This document shows, in pieces, positions 21,701 to 34,657 of a stretch of DNA of 64,000 nt (positions are counted from its first letter, which is position 1; each line of letters starts with the position of its first letter). The position numbers were made by a program, and so were the translations under genes. The notes under the pieces are model-generated. The model had not been told where the DNA came from and ran no database searches. It worked only from the letters and a program-made list of their open reading frames with translations. This DNA comes from Kingdonia uniflora. Taxonomy: Eukaryota; Streptophyta; Magnoliopsida; Ranunculales; Circaeasteraceae. The stretch is taken from the NCBI GenBank assembly GCA_014058105.1, contig JACGCM010002132.1, positions 124,001-188,000 of the forward strand, read 5' to 3'.

Positions 21701-24700
21701 TTAAGAAAAAGCTACTAGATATTCAACCTCCTCCTCCTCGCCCTTTGACCAATCTTGTACATGTACAGGACCTGGATCTTCAGAACGATTAAAACCTTTC
21801 CCATTTTCATGTTTCACAAACCAAAGATTTTCATTATTCGCATTTTCCACGTCAAAATATTTTCTACACTCAGTAATATACTTTTGAAATTCATTCTCCA
21901 CTCTGTCCAACTCACTGCCATAAAAACTAATCACCGACTCTATATAACGCTCATGGTTAGTCTTAGCAACAACCGTTGCCCGCGTAGGATATAAATATTC
22001 CCTTATCCACTTATTCAAATCATATATCCAATCACAAGTTTCTCCTCGACTTTTTGAGCCACTTCTAAGGACTTCAGTTTCTTCTCCACTTTATTTCTTA
22101 GTAATATCTCCTCTATCACTCGAGTAGCAAGCCGAACGTTTTGTTCGATACAGTAATTTAACATTTCTTGAGATTCCTTCAACTCACTTTCTAAATTAGA
22201 TTGTATAGTCTTATGTTCTTCATTGACGTTGAAAAATAAGATTCTCATTGCCCTCTGACCCTGTACAAGACCGAAGATGTCGATTCTGACCTGCACAAAC
22301 CCATATCATTAAGTTGTATATATAATAGACACACCAGCTCGAGCTGAACATTTTTTGGCTTCTGCACTACGACGATTTCATGCTTCTTGCGCCAAAGATT
22401 GCACTAGGGCAAGATCTGATATATCATACTCTTCTCTTTTAAAATGTGTATATAAACATCCTTTAAATATAGTGTTAAAGATAGTAACACCTTTTGACAC
22501 TTAGCTTTTTTACCGTTGTCTGTAAAATGAGCCTCTTTTAAGATTTTTCTTAGTAATTTAATTCTATCATCCTTCTTCCTCCTAGACTCATCCCTCTCTA
22601 TTTTCATTTTAGCCTATCTACCTTGAAGTTCATACAATTCACTAAATTTCATCTCCGACACAGATTTCAAATGCTTTATCTCATATTCAGTTTTATTTAT
22701 TACCTACTGAATGCGACTCACAAAGTTTCTAGCTCTAGTCAATGCTCTCTGTAGATCATTAGCAGTTTTCCTCAAATGCTTTATGTCCTACATAGACTAA
22801 AATTTTTAAATTATTAACAAAATTCAAACTCACATAAAAAATCAATTATGTCTATCAAGAACCTAGACTTTCCCCACATAGATATTTACATTACCATGAT
22901 AGATCAAAAATTAAAATAGGAAGTCAATGCAGTTTAAAATAGCAAAAAAGAGAAAGACAGGTCTAGTGGCCTTTGACATGCTTTACCTCTTAGGGTGATT
23001 TTGCCCCATTAGTAGCATCCTATGCTTTGTCAGTATCTTTGGTAGGGAGAATATTCACCACATTTACAGGGGAAGAATCACCATCTAGCCGATCCTCCTC
23101 GACATGCTCATTTTTGGCTTCAGAAGGGAAGATAATATCTTCATACTTACCAGCGAGCCCAAAAGAGATATCGTCCTCGGATAGACTAAAGAAACGATAC
23201 GACTAGATCAGGCTATTTTGGCTAACATTGATCATCTCCATTGCCTTCTCCAAAATTTTTTGATGCTCTGACAATTGCGTCTAGATCTCCAGCCTAACAA
23301 CCACTTTAACATCTTCCATTATTTTTTCCTTCTCTCTCTCGAACTTAGTAGTCAATCCACTCAACTAAGTTTTCAGCTTTACATTTTCTTCTATTTGAGC
23401 CTTGTCGTTGTGGGAGAGCTCCAAATTTTCTTTGTTCCTCTTCATGAGAAATTGAGAAGAACACTTCAACAATACAGACAGCTGCAAGACATTATTCAAT
23501 TAAGGAATAGTTGTACTAAACTAAATTAAACCACTAATCAGGTCATAATGAAAATTTACCACTGTAACCTGCCTTGGAAGATTTCATCAAGCTTTTCTGG
23601 GACGTTCCCAATAAGACGAATACAACGATTTTCCATTGCCCTAAGCTTCATCACCATGTTGGATCGAGTTCGGTCACTTCCTTCGAGCTCATGATTTTTC
23701 CACTTTGTCAGCGCGGATTCGACTGGGTGGCTGCATTACCAACTTTTTGTTTTTTCGAAGTTATCCTGAACTACCCGTGGAACCTCTGCAGTGGGCCACA
23801 AAGGCTCCTGATTCAACTTTCTCAAGCTACGCATTTTAAAGTCCCACTTGAAGTCTCAAGAGGAGAGCTATCGACAAAATCAGGTACAGGAGAAAGGTCA
23901 AAATCCCTAATATTCTCTGAAGAGCCCTTTTTGATGACAATCTCCCCTCGAGCAGCCATAACTCACCTCTGCTTGGAGTGTTGGACTTTGGGAATCTCTA
24001 AATTTGCCCTTTTGTCTCTCCAATATTCAAATCCCTTACAACTTTTTTTAGCTCGTTCTGTTCGTGGGATACATGGTCAAATAAGCTCAACTCGTCAGGA
24101 GTGGCAACGGCTTGAGGACCTAAAACTGAAAAATACAAGAAATGATAAGGAGCCTAAATAGGATAATACATTTACTCAAGATAGCAAGGGACACTTACTC
24201 GGATTAAAATATTTAAATTCCATCTCGAGCGCTGGTTCATCTAGGAACTGCATATAGTTGCCCCTAACCAATACAAGATGGTCATTCCATGGTCGACCAG
24301 CAAAAAAAAAAAAAAAAGCTTTGGTCTCGATAAATCACTATACAGGTAACAACCCTCACTGGCTTTTAAGTACTTCATCTTATATTATTTCATTACATCG
24401 GCAGCAACAAAATACCTAGCAACACCACTCACTCTCCACCTCTCATTTAAAGCTTCGTAGACCCTCATCATCTCATATATATTCCCATTTAGCAGCGCTA
24501 GGTAGCAGTATAGCAGATTCATGATCCCTTTTTGGAAGTAGGTCAAGGGTACTCTAAGGCCATAGAAAGAACAACTAATTAGTAAAACATAGGAAACCAT
24601 CACCCAGATCTAACTCTATAGATCCGTTATAATATGTTATCATCACATCATTTTGAATTCCCCTATCCAACTCCAAAAGTTCGAGGCAAGATACTTGGTA

Positions 24701-27399
24701 ACACAATCCCCCCCCCTTCTACTGGGAAAAATGCCCTAAACCGCAAACCTTCTTCCATTACATATTCCCCCCATGACCCTTTTAGTTTCTTCTTGTATTT
24801 TAAAAACTCATTTCAAGCATCTACCCCCTCTGGTTATATACAAAATTCTACATCATCAATACTTATCTCCCTTTCCGCGTCCTCCACTACTCTATGATCA
24901 ACCTAAATGGGTACGTTTTCTACCATACCTATTAATACTTCCCTACTATCAACAACTTCCTCCATACTATCACAATCACCCTTTCTACCAGGCAAAGATG
25001 TTTCTTCTGAACTTGTCAAAACTGCAAACTTACTCCTAGGACTTAAATTCTTAGTACACATACTCAACCTACAATTCAAAAGAAATAGGCATTTGCTAAA
25101 TATATTTCTATGATCCATTCTCACCGATTGGCCACAAATTTACAGCACAAATAGCACAATCCTACATATTTTGTTTTCTCTTAATTCCCTTATTACCCCT
25201 ATTGCAAACTTTTCCCTATTGGCATTCAAGCTTTGAAATAAATTTTCAATCTTCCCCCTTTCCCCACAAAAAGTTACAAAACACAAGCAAGATTACAAAG
25301 AAAACTGGGAATCAAAACCCCCAAATCTGCAATAATCAACTCTGTAATTTCCCTAAACACATAATCATTTAACATAATAGTTGGGGAATAAAGGTTCCCA
25401 AATTACTCCCAAATCCCAACTCACAACAAAACCCAGAAATTCCCAAAACACAAAATTACAAATGCAAATACACATTACAGAATCAGGAATCCATACTAAC
25501 CTATGCTGGAATATCCACAATCCTCTGCTTTGCCAGTAATTTTTGACAAAATCCTCTGTTTGCACTGACCTTCAAGAGCAATCATACCACCGCAAAAGTT
25601 TTTTGTGAATAATGGTAAAACATCTTCTGAGTTCATACGCTTTCTCTCTCTAAACATCCCATTCTCCACAACTCTTTCTCTCTCTAAAACTCTAGAAAAC
25701 TTATGGGGAAGAGAGAGACGAGCTTTCATATACTCCCTCGGTTTTTAAAATAACGGCTCCCTCATGCACGTGTCAGTCACCCCTCCCTTCTATGTAAAAA
25801 TATCATTTTGCCACCCAGCTTCATCATTACTTTTTTAGTAATGGTTTCTGTCATCACGACTCTTTCTCACATCACCCATTAATTATTTCTACTCCTCCTT
25901 CCCAAGAAAGCCTGAGTATTATACACTCTAAATGACTACTCACTATTATTTTCCTCAAACCGTTCATACTACTCCAGTCCTTTATCACTATAGAAAGCAA
26001 CAATTTCAAATTCAAATATTCAATAGTTGGCTTTAACAAAAATAGCTGTCACACATAAAAGATGCACCTATAAGCAACACGAATAAAGTACCACTTATAC
26101 GAGACAGTTCGAATCTAAACTCGTTCTTATCAAAACTAAAAATACAATGGACAATTACAGAAATCTACAAAAAGTCCTTTATTCATTCAAATCAAACTGA
26201 AAATATAAATGCCTATATTAGAATATAATTACATTTAAATCAACTAGGGTTATTCGGTTTGCCACAAAAAATTATTTTCCCACCTGCTGCTCTTTTGTCC
26301 TATTTGGTATGTTCATCCAGCGCAATCTCCCGTACAACAATTTCTTAAACTGCTGCATCGAGAATAGGAGTACAAAAAACATCACACCAGAAGTGGCAGT
26401 CCAGTTCTGTATAATTTTCTCCATCATTCAGACCCTCCAACTACAACGGCCACTCCGGCAAAACAATATCATAGAGCAACAATCAAATCTATTGCTCACG
26501 CAGTTCGGCCACCTTGATGGCTAACCTACCTTCCACCGTGTATTGCAGGCGTTGGGAAGGTTTTCTTACCATGACAATCAACAAGCAGTGAACAAGAAGG
26601 TTTATGCTGAAAGAGAAAGATGAAATATACCTAAGGACCATACCATTTATATAGCCATGGGAAAGAAGACTTTTTAACCAATTAAATCTGGTCGGAAACA
26701 AATTTTTGTGACTGTATATTTTTTGGGAAAAATATTTTCGGGGAAACATATTTTTGTGGAATCAGACTTTTGGCAAACAAAGTAACTTCCTTACCAATCC
26801 TAGTAGGTGGGTAGAAAGGAACCGCTAGCATATATTCTCCATAAAATGGGGAAGAATATTTGACCAAGTTCGATGTAACTCTTACCTACGCAGTTCGAAA
26901 AAATCTTCTGCTGCTTTGCGCATAACAGTTCACATAAATTATGTATACAAGGTCGCCATGCTTCAAACAAAAAATATAGAAAACACATACATAAGACAGG
27001 AAACAAAAGTACATATATATTTCAAAACGTATGGGTTACAAATTAGTTGTTAAAGAAAACCTATTTATAACCAATACAACCACAAGAATGGGCCTTCTTC
27101 AAGTCCACAATAAAGGCATTGCTTTCATCTTCTACAGTCTCTTTGGCCAAGCTACAAAGACTATCCCTGCGCTCCACTTCTAACAAAAGAATACAGTAGT
27201 ATTGACAGAACCTAAAAAAGTCTTCTTTGGTATATTATACTCCATCATCACACAGCCCCTGGTACATAGGATCCACAGGTATGGGAGTGAGGTCTGCCTG
27301 AGATTGTTTCCCAAAGTATCGAGTTTGAAACTCTTCAAACTTGGCTTGTGAATGCCTTGTAACCTTTTTATTACGCGTCTGAGATCATGTTTTCACCAT
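21701..27399 (-). pseudogene. Antisense gene of element A (multi-exon, coiled coil)
   Basis: It starts near the 3' LTR at ATG 27399, about 50 bp below a TATA box, with MVKT then a TGA and FEEFQTRYFGKQSQADLTPI (27399-27065), matching the first exon in element B. After a long non-coding, intron-like tract there is a segment at 24620-24370, LRVPLTYFQKGIMNLLYCYL, with the look of the plant mobile-domain/PF04195 N-terminus. The coiled-coil part follows at about 24160-21701, including KSLEVAQKVEEKLV and DRVENEFQKYITECRKYF. An acceptor TTTGTGCAG precedes VRIDIFGLVQ near 22290. Stops interrupt every part. What the protein does is not known. Confidence 0.65.
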
Positions 27400-27447
27400 G
27401 GTACGGGTTTGATGGGTATGTAAGCAATAAGTTCATAGAGAAGATGT

Positions 27448-27455
27448 TATTTATA
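27448..27455 (-). promoter_or_regulatory. TATA box for the antisense gene of element A
   Basis: TATAAATA on the minus strand (within CTATAAATAAC), about 50 bp upstream of ATG 27399 and outside the LTR. Equivalent boxes occur in elements B, D and F. Confidence 0.6.
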
Positions 27456-27640
27456 GACTAAATACTTATGATGGAAATTCCAACAGTTAAGAAGAATGTA
27501 ATTAATACACCTTAGAACATTGAAAGACTAGTCAAGTCAGGACAGGTATTCTAGAATAAACATTGGAATTGCATCCTCTACATTTAATACATTAATATCA
27601 GAGATGAGTTTCTCAACCAACACCACTCGTGCTCTTAGTT

Positions 27641-27653
27641 GAGAGGGGGCGAT
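27641..27653 (+). other. Polypurine tract of element A
   Basis: GAGAGGGGGCGAT lies immediately before the 3' LTR start TGTAAAGAC. It closely resembles the AAAGGGGGCGAA tract of element D. Confidence 0.8.
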
Positions 27654-28139
27654 TGTAAAGACTTATTCCCGCCCTCGACCTGCTAATGTAGTAATATCGA
27701 CCTTCATACAAAATAGTTTGATTTCATAAGCACACGACGTCATTAAACAAACAGTTATAGAAAAAAAAATGATCAGACCATTACACAGTCATTATGAAGA
27801 TTTATCAAAACTATGATTGCAATGTTAGTCATTGAAAGAGATGATGGTCATAAATGGCTATAATATGAGATCTATAAATGGGACCAAGGAAGAACATATT
27901 AAGGATAAATTTTTCTATCTACAAAGTCTGTACTAAACTATCCAGAGCACTCATTGTAATAGATAGTCACTCTGTCAATGAGATCATTATTTCTAAATCC
28001 TTAAAAGAGGTCATGGTTTTTACCTATTCAGAGGTTTTTACACTAATTCTTATGTGTTGGTGATTATTTGTTATTGCTAGCATTCTAAACATATTTGGTG
28101 TGAGATACTAAGTTCGAAATCCAAAATGAGGCTCTTACA
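27654..28139 (+). repeat. 3' LTR of element A (486 bp)
   Basis: Begins TGTAAAGACTTATTCCC, ends GGCTCTTACA, and pairs with 16717-17197. The two LTRs differ at many positions, so the insertion is not recent. Confidence 0.92.
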
Positions 28140-29015
28140 TCAGCGACTTGTCTCCGTTAGTTTGTAAATTAGTAAGAGTATTGGCGACTTACCTCATCTA
28201 TTCGAAGAAATACCTTAGCAAGGTAAGTTGCCCAAACTTTTCCATTTAATACTTCTTAATTTTCATAAGAATGACCTCATGAAAATCTTATATAGTACTA
28301 GAATTTTCTTTAGCAGACCTGGATTTTCTCAAGGTCTCTTTGAATTTTGGCTCAGTGTAATATACTTGTGTTAAATGTAAGTCAACACATTTTTGGGCAT
28401 TGCTAGCTTATACATTGTAATTATAAACCATGGGCCTTTACTTCCTGTAGTTTATTCTAAAGAAATTTAAGCAAATCCAAACTCCTTAACGATGTATCTT
28501 TTGGTATCAAACTCATTTAACCTGGTTAGATTTGAACCCTTAGCATATCGAATTTTTGCAATTTAGGCATCTTTAGAATAAAGTTCTAATGGTAGATAAA
28601 GTTTTCTACGCTCTTGAAGCATATGAATATCACAAAACATGTTTTGTAAAATTTAAATTAAGTTTGCTTTATGTTTGTGATTTTTGGCAGTTGTTCTTTA
28701 AAAATATCATAAGAACAAGGTTTGGAGTATCGAGTTCACTCCATCATCTAATGCCAATGTTGATATTAAAAATTGAAAGAAGCTCAAATAAATTTGATAA
28801 AGGGTTATGCCATATTCACAATGCTAAAGAAGTTTCCCATGACCGAGAACCATCTTAATGGGAAAGTCTTCTTCTCCTATTTTACCAAGATAATAATGTG
28901 CGGAAGCTGGATATATCATCAAAGATGAGTTTATTGGCAAATATCGATAAGGATTTCAAGGTGAAAGTGTTCGACGAAATTGTTGAACAAGATAAATTTT
29001 TTCACTGCCTCCCCC
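28140..29015. other. Probable continuation of element O and unidentified DNA
   Basis: This should resume the sequence interrupted at 16716. I see no recognisable gene; the plus-strand ORF at 28589-28858 has no motif. Confidence 0.4.
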
Positions 29016-29150
29016 TAATCCATAATTAAATTAGAGACTACCTTAAACGGAGAATTAACAAAAAACACAATATTTAGTGGGTTAAATCTCCCAAAAAGGA
29101 CTTATATTGCTCAATTAATTGATTACAATGAATTACTCTCTCTTTAGGAG
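29016..29150 (-). repeat. 3' LTR remnant of element G
   Basis: Aligns with 33781-33910 through shared blocks such as ATAATT.AATTAGAGA and GATTACAATGAATT. Only about 135 bp is recognisable; the rest was lost or has diverged. Confidence 0.65.
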
Positions 29151-29279
29151 CCTTGAGCTCCTGTTATGGCTAGAACTGGAGATGAGGGAAAGTGGTCATG
29201 CCAATTTCCCTATTGTACCACTTTAACTTGTTGGGTAGTAAACATTTCTTCCCAACTTGTGACAATACTTCAGAATACT

Positions 29280-30620
29280 TCACAATCTTGTGCCAATAAC
29301 CTTCCTTTCTAGAATACTATCCTCCAGCAATAGATCTTCTATTTCCATCCATAAGTTATCAACTGATGGTAGGCGAGTGTCAATCGTAGAGTCTTCATAT
29401 AGGAGAGATGGCTTAAAGTGCTTTAAATGTTTGGTATTAATCACCAAATACATCTTCATAAATGGTGGCAATTCCAATTGGAATGTGTTGTCACCAATAT
29501 TCTTGAGTATAGTGAACATACCAAAATGGATAGGCTTGAGCTTGTTACCTTTTTCATTTAGTCGTTCTGTACTTAAATACAACCAAACTAGGGTGACCTC
29601 CTGAAAAGTACATTTAGCCCGATGCTTGTCGTGTCAAGCCTTATACTTTGCTTGAGTCATCTTCAACTATTCTTCAATTGCCTCATGAACCTTAAATATC
29701 TTCTTAATGAAATACTGAATTTTAACTTGTTCCTCTTCCTCCATCACTGACACCGTCTTATCACCAAGACTAAAAGCCATATCAAAGGGGCTCTAAGGCA
29801 AGTACCTAAGACAAACTTCAAATGGAAAATTAAAAGTAGAACCATAAATCACATGGTTACAAGTAAACTAAAGATATGGTAATCTCTCATCCCAAGTCTT
29901 CGGATATTTAGAATGGAATCCCCGTAATAAGTAAACCAAAGTGTGATTAACTACCTCTATTTGCCCGTTATTCTATGGATGAAATGTGGTACTTCTCTTC
30001 AACATAGTGTCCATTATCCCCTATAACAATCTCTAGAAATGCCCTAAAAAATGGCTAACCCTATCAAAAATAATATAAGAAGAAAACCCAAAATACCTTC
30101 AAACATCTCTAAAAAATAATCGCGCTGCTCCTTCCTAGGTAATCCTTTTCTAACATGGAATAAAAACTATCTTCTTGCTAAATCGATCTACCACAACAAA
30201 CAGATAATCATTCCTATACTTGGTCATTGGAAAACCACCCATGAAATCCATCGATATGCTCTCCTAAGGTTGGTTAGGTACTGGTAATGGTAAGTACAAT
30301 CCTAACTTACGATTGGAAGGCTTCGAGGTATTGCATTGAACGTAACCACAAACCACACAATAAATATCCACCTAATTCTTCCGCTAATAGATATAACACT
30401 CCAAATTTAAAAGAGTATTTTCAACCCCGGAATGACCTGCCTCCTGGGATTAATGAGCCTCTCTAATCCAATGCAAACGGTCTCTACCCTCAGGAATACG
30501 TAATAGAGTTCCACTCTAAATCAAACTCTCATTCAATTTATACTTAGATGTCTTACCTTGCAGCAACTTCTGGTGGATAATACTGAGCCTTTTATCATCA
30601 TCATATCCTGTAACATACTC
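29280..30620 (-). pseudogene. Element G integrase and C-terminal tail (broken)
   Basis: The minus strand shows a zinc-binding-like CVVCGYVQCNTSKPSNRKLG, the core [20 protein letters not shown] with the first catalytic Asp, and VVVDRFSK (30290-30190). At the C-terminus (29582-29283) KPIHFGMFTILKNIGDNTFQ and HLKHFKP match the post-core domain of chromovirus integrases. Stops and frameshifts separate the pieces. A chromodomain could not be confirmed beyond 29283. Confidence 0.75.
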
Positions 30621-30683
30621 TGACAAAACAATAGGCTGTATCGGCATAGCTACCAACAAGGTGGAAAATGTCAGTAATGGGGG

Positions 30684-31900
30684 TCAAGATAGCATGTCTG
30701 CCATTTTGTTATCCACTCCCCTCTTATAGTTAATAATCAAGGTGAATTGTTGTAAATGCGGTATCCACTTCATATGGTAAGCTTGATATAGCTTGGACTG
30801 TATAGATAAAAATTGTAATGGTTTGTCATTAAAATTTACCACAACCTCCATCCCCAATAAGTAACTTCGCCAATGCTTCACTGATTGATATAATGTGAAG
30901 AACTTCTTACCATAGGATGGATAATTGCATACTTCTCCTGTAAACATCTCAGAATGGTAGGCAATCGGCTTCCAATCCTATAATATAATTGCCTCTAATG
31001 CATTGTTTGACACATCTGCTTCTAGCTCAAAAGGATACTATAAATTTGACAATGCTAACACCAATACATCAATAATCTTCTACTTTAGTAGCTGAAAAGT
31101 TTTCTTATGATGATCTTCCCATACAATCTTCATTTTTGCCTTTGTCAAGGAATGCAAATGTGTTGAAATTTGTGAAAAATGTCGAATAAACTTTTATAAA
31201 TACTGACAAGAACCCATAAAACATCACACTTCCGTCACTGAATGTGGTCTAAGTCAATTAGCAATGACTAGGACCTTTTTCTGGATCTACCTAAAGTTTA
31301 CCTCCACCAATATTGAACCCCATGTATACTAGGTCCTTCTTCCCAAAATCTACTTCTTCCCATTGAGAAAAAGTTATTGTGATCTCAATGCTTCCAACAC
31401 TTAACGTATATGCACAAGGTGCACCTTATATGTATAACTATATATCAACACATCATATAAATAAACAATCATTTAATCATCTGTAAGAGCATGAAGTACA
31501 TCATTCATCCACTGTATAAATATTGTTGGAGCATTGCATAACCCAAAAACCATCACCAACCACTCAAAAAGTCCATGTTTGGTCTTGAAAGCCATCTTCA
31601 ATGTATCTTCTTCCCATATTCTAACTTGATGGTAACCCGACTTAAGATCCAGCTTGGTGAAATACCGAGCCTTCTGTAACTTATCCAAAAGATTGTCAAT
31701 CCATGAAAGTGGATAGCGATTCATTACAATAATCTTGTCCAGCGCCTGATAGTCTATGCACATTCTTTAAGACTCATCCATCTTTGACACTAGCAACATC
31801 GGTAAATAGCAATGTGAGCAACTCAGATTAATAACTCCTTGCTATAGAAGCTCTTGTACCTATTTATTAATCTCTTTCAACTCGGTCACAGAAGTCTAAT
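30684..31900 (-). pseudogene. Element G reverse transcriptase and RNase H (broken)
   Basis: The RT (31763-31440) shows CIDYQALDKIIVMNRYP, FTKLDLKSGYHQVRI and FGLCNAPTIF. Its catalytic box reads VYLYDVLIYS at about 31466, so the first Asp of YLDD is Tyr, as in element A. The RNase H (30947-30684) shows YPSYGKKFFTLYQSVKHWR and ends GVDNKMADMLS, a version of the NVVADALSR motif. Stops include one just before MIVYLYD. Confidence 0.85.
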
Positions 31901-31987
31901 ACAGCCCAATGTTGGGTAGTAGCTCGCCACTCACCAAGGTGATATCATGTTCCCCATCCCTCTTACGTGGTATATATTCTATTCCAA

Positions 31988-32530
31988 CTAACAAGTTTCT
32001 ATACTCCTCTTGTAACTCCCCATTTCAATTTGTTGCTTATGAGACATTGTTATAGTAGCCAACATTTTAACCGACAGATCCTCTTGAACCAGCCGCACTA
32101 GCAATAGCATAAACTTGCTGCTCATATTAACCAACCTCTTCACCTGAGTCACCATTACTAAATTATTTGTGGTGATATGCTCCTTACAAGTATTGATATG
32201 GAACTCCTTTTCCTCCATCACAAGATGATACTTGCGAGTTCTACGGTAATTAATCGTATCTCGGTCCCAAAAATAAGGGCTACACAAAATTACTTGAAAC
32301 ACATCTAAATGAACCACCTCAAATGTCACCTCGTCAATAAATAATTTAGTAATCTCAAACTTGAACATACACTACTTTGTGATCTTCAACTCTGTGTCTT
32401 TCTGAATCCACCCTAAATCATACAGCTTAGGATGAGCCATAGTAGCCAAACTCATCTTCTTTTCCAACGTCTCGGAAATCAAATTCTTCTGACTACTCAG
32501 ATCAATAGTAGCCTCTACTAAGCTCTGCTT
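31988..32530 (-). pseudogene. Element G protease region (decayed)
   Basis: VEATIDLSSQKNLISETLE at about 32515-32460 corresponds to the aspartic protease box (usually a D-S/T-G followed by N-F-I). The Asp is kept but the Gly is lost. The following LYDLGWIQKD and FKFEITKLFIDEVTFEVVH fit the remaining protease fold. Confidence 0.6.
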
Positions 32531-32559
32531 TACCTAAATACTGATTTGAAAAGGTTCTT

Positions 32560-33760
32560 CTCGACTCGCCTCCTCAGTAGTCATAGTTTGCTTTAATAAA
32601 AGAGTAAGCTTAGGTTTTAGCTTTTTAAAATTTGGAAGGCCAGCAACTGTTGCGGCTAATGCATGTTTCTCTCTCTTGCTCTTCTCCTTCTTCGGCTTAA
32701 GCCCCGGGTGAAGTTTCTAACATTTATTTGAAATATGCCCACTCGCCTTACAATGACTGCAATAATTCCTATTAGATGAAGACCTCTCTCCTTTTGACTC
32801 CCCCATGTGTTCATTCTTCTAACGAGACTTGAACCTTGACTTATTCTAGTCATCTTTTTTGTCATACTTGACCTTAATGGCAATCGCCTTTACAGTAGTG
32901 TCTTCAAAATTTGCCACAGTAAAGTGCTTCAACTCCCTTCAAGTGGACTCTGACAAACCCCTCGTGTACTTCATAAATACTTCATACTCGCCCACATCGA
33001 TGTCTAAAGCCAAAGCTTGGTTAAAAAAGTTCATAGTATACTTTTATACTAATTGCTCATACTTTTGGCACAAATGATACCATTTAAACCATCTCTTCTG
33101 CTTATACCCAATTAGATAAAATTGCTTTTTAACCAACACCTTGAATTCTTTCCAACTCAGGCTATCAATAATATGATGTTTCTTATAGACTTCCACCACG
33201 TGAGTGCATGACTTGTGAATTTCAATGTGAAAAAATATATTTTCTGAGCATTTGATTATTCATATACTAAAAAATATGTATTTAACCTATCCAGCCAGTT
33301 ATCCAATTTTTCAGCGTCGATTGACCGTCGAATATTAGAATTTTAATTTTAAAGTCAATACGAAGATTACACATATGATTCATTGACATACTAATAGCCG
33401 ATCTTTCTTCCATAGATTTATCATCATTAGAATCTCCATCTTCCTCTTCATTACCCCTTTCATTTACCTCTTCTGTAGCTCCTTTGATTTAAATGTATTC
33501 TTGTCGCTTCGTCAAAGTGGATGCCTTGGAGTGGTTCACGCGTGAGCTAATTGTCCTACAAACTCCTCTAGAGTAGTAGTTAGGTAAGAAACTTGAGTTT
33601 CAAGCTTCGCGAGTCAATCTTTTGAATTGTCCAACTCTGTATTTACGTTCTTCTTCAAACTTGGTTTTCTGTAAATCTTCAATGGACTCACAATAATCTC
33701 CTTCCTTTACTTGATTAGGTCACGTGTAGGAACCATAAATAATCAATACCCTGAGAATCA
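32560..33760 (-). pseudogene. Element G gag with CCHC zinc knuckle (decayed)
   Basis: The minus strand reads YCSHCKASGHISNKC near 32765-32720, a complete CX2CX4HX4C knuckle as in retrotransposon nucleocapsids. Upstream (to about 33700) lie broken frames of the capsid region, with phrases such as RWFKWYHLCQKYEQL. Confidence 0.75.
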
Positions 33761-33762
33761 TA

Positions 33763-33780
33763 ATCCAAAATTTAATACCA
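33763..33780 (-). promoter_or_regulatory. Primer-binding site of element G (degenerate)
   Basis: On the minus strand, right after the LTR end, the sequence is TGGTATTAAATTTTGG. It shares TGGTAT with the initiator-Met tRNA primer site (TGGTATCAGAGC) used by chromoviruses and then diverges. Confidence 0.55.
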
Positions 33781-34300
33781 TTTAATCTATAATTGAATTA
33801 GAGATTTCCTAGACGATGAATTGAAACAAAGAACACAAATTTTGTGGGTAAAACTTCACAAAATGAGCTTTAATGCTTAATTGATAGATTACAATGAATT
33901 CCTCCTTCTAAACCCTAAGTTTGATTACAAGTTGGATCTCCCTTTTAATCTCTTATGATCTCCCTCATATTTCTTGATCCCCTTTTCATTGCCTAACATT
34001 CCCCTCTTAAAAGTTACAAGTTTTCTAGTTACAACATAGGATAAAACTGCCATGAAACGACTTACACGCAACATTAGTCGCAGCTCTATTCGAACATAAT
34101 AGCTCTCTGTTCGAATAAAAAACTTAAAACTAGGTCTATTCAAATAGAGTTAAAAGTCTATTTGAATTGACTAATCGAAACTTTTTTTGTTCGAATATAG
34201 TCAAAACTCTATTCGAATAGACTACTTTGAACTTGTTATGTTTGAATAAAGCTTTTGTCTATTCAAACATACTTCTCCTTTTGACTCTTTATAATGGGTT
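33781..34300 (-). repeat. 5' LTR of element G (upper limit approximate)
   Basis: The inner 130 bp pairs with 29016-29150. The outer part contains the TTCGAA-type repeats described separately. No TG start could be fixed. Confidence 0.5.
34080..34270. repeat. Cluster of eight palindromic CTATTCGAATAG-type repeats
   Basis: Variants of CTATTCGAATAGA occur about every 20-30 bp: CTATTCGAAC, CTGTTCGAAT, CTATTCAAAT, CTATTTGAAT, TGTTCGAATA, CTATTCGAAT, TGTTTGAATA and CTATTCAAAC. The core TTCGAA is self-complementary. The cluster lies in the outer part of element G's 5' LTR, where promoter elements would be expected. Confidence 0.75.
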
Positions 34301-34657
34301 TAATGTCTCGATCATCCTGGATTAGAATCTTCTTCCCATTAAAGGATAGTCGAATGGCATTCCCGATAATCCTCCTCATTATTTTAGCCTGGAGGAGTAT
34401 ATTAGAAACCATTATAATATTATTTTCTAACCTTTAGACGTGGGTGCACTAGACAGAATCTTGTTGTCATTTCCTCCTATTATCTCTACTTGACTACCAT
34501 TATCATTTATGTACATGATAATCAATCTCATGTATGTCCCTAAAGCTTAGCCAATCCCTATTGGTCTTACTGACATATAAAGTAGATTGGATACCTAATA
34601 TTATATCGGTAGGGAGTAATAGTGTGGCACCTCCAGTACCTTTTATCATATTGGCCG
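34301..34657. other. No gene seen
   Basis: AT-rich DNA between element G and the possible CACTA end; nothing recognisable. Confidence 0.4.

Larger units (their letters stand above)
16717..28139 (+). mobile_element. Element A: Tat-lineage Ty3/gypsy retrotransposon
   Basis: An 11.4-kb element with two LTRs (16717-17197 and 27654-28139), a primer-binding region, decayed gag and pol on the plus strand, an antisense gene on the minus strand and a purine tract before the 3' LTR. It is flanked by GCAGC (16712-16716) and TCAGC (28140-28144), a 5-bp duplication with one mismatch. It is non-autonomous: the protease and the first half of the reverse transcriptase are deleted, and the rest carries many stops. 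Confidence 0.9.
29016..34300 (-). mobile_element. Element G: chromovirus-like Ty3/gypsy element, reverse strand
   Basis: Gag, protease, reverse transcriptase, RNase H and integrase fragments are all on the minus strand between homologous LTR segments at 33781 upward and 29016-29150. It differs from the Tat elements: there is no second RNase H or antisense gene, its RT motifs (YQALDKI, NRYPLSWIDNLLDKL) are of the chromovirus type, and a degenerate TGGTAT primer site is present. All genes are heavily decayed. The outer LTR limits are approximate. Confidence 0.8.

Noticed and set aside
24300..24316. Poly(A) tract as a retroposed transcript end
   Set aside because: It lies inside element A's antisense gene between coding pieces; a simple homopolymer expansion is the simpler explanation.
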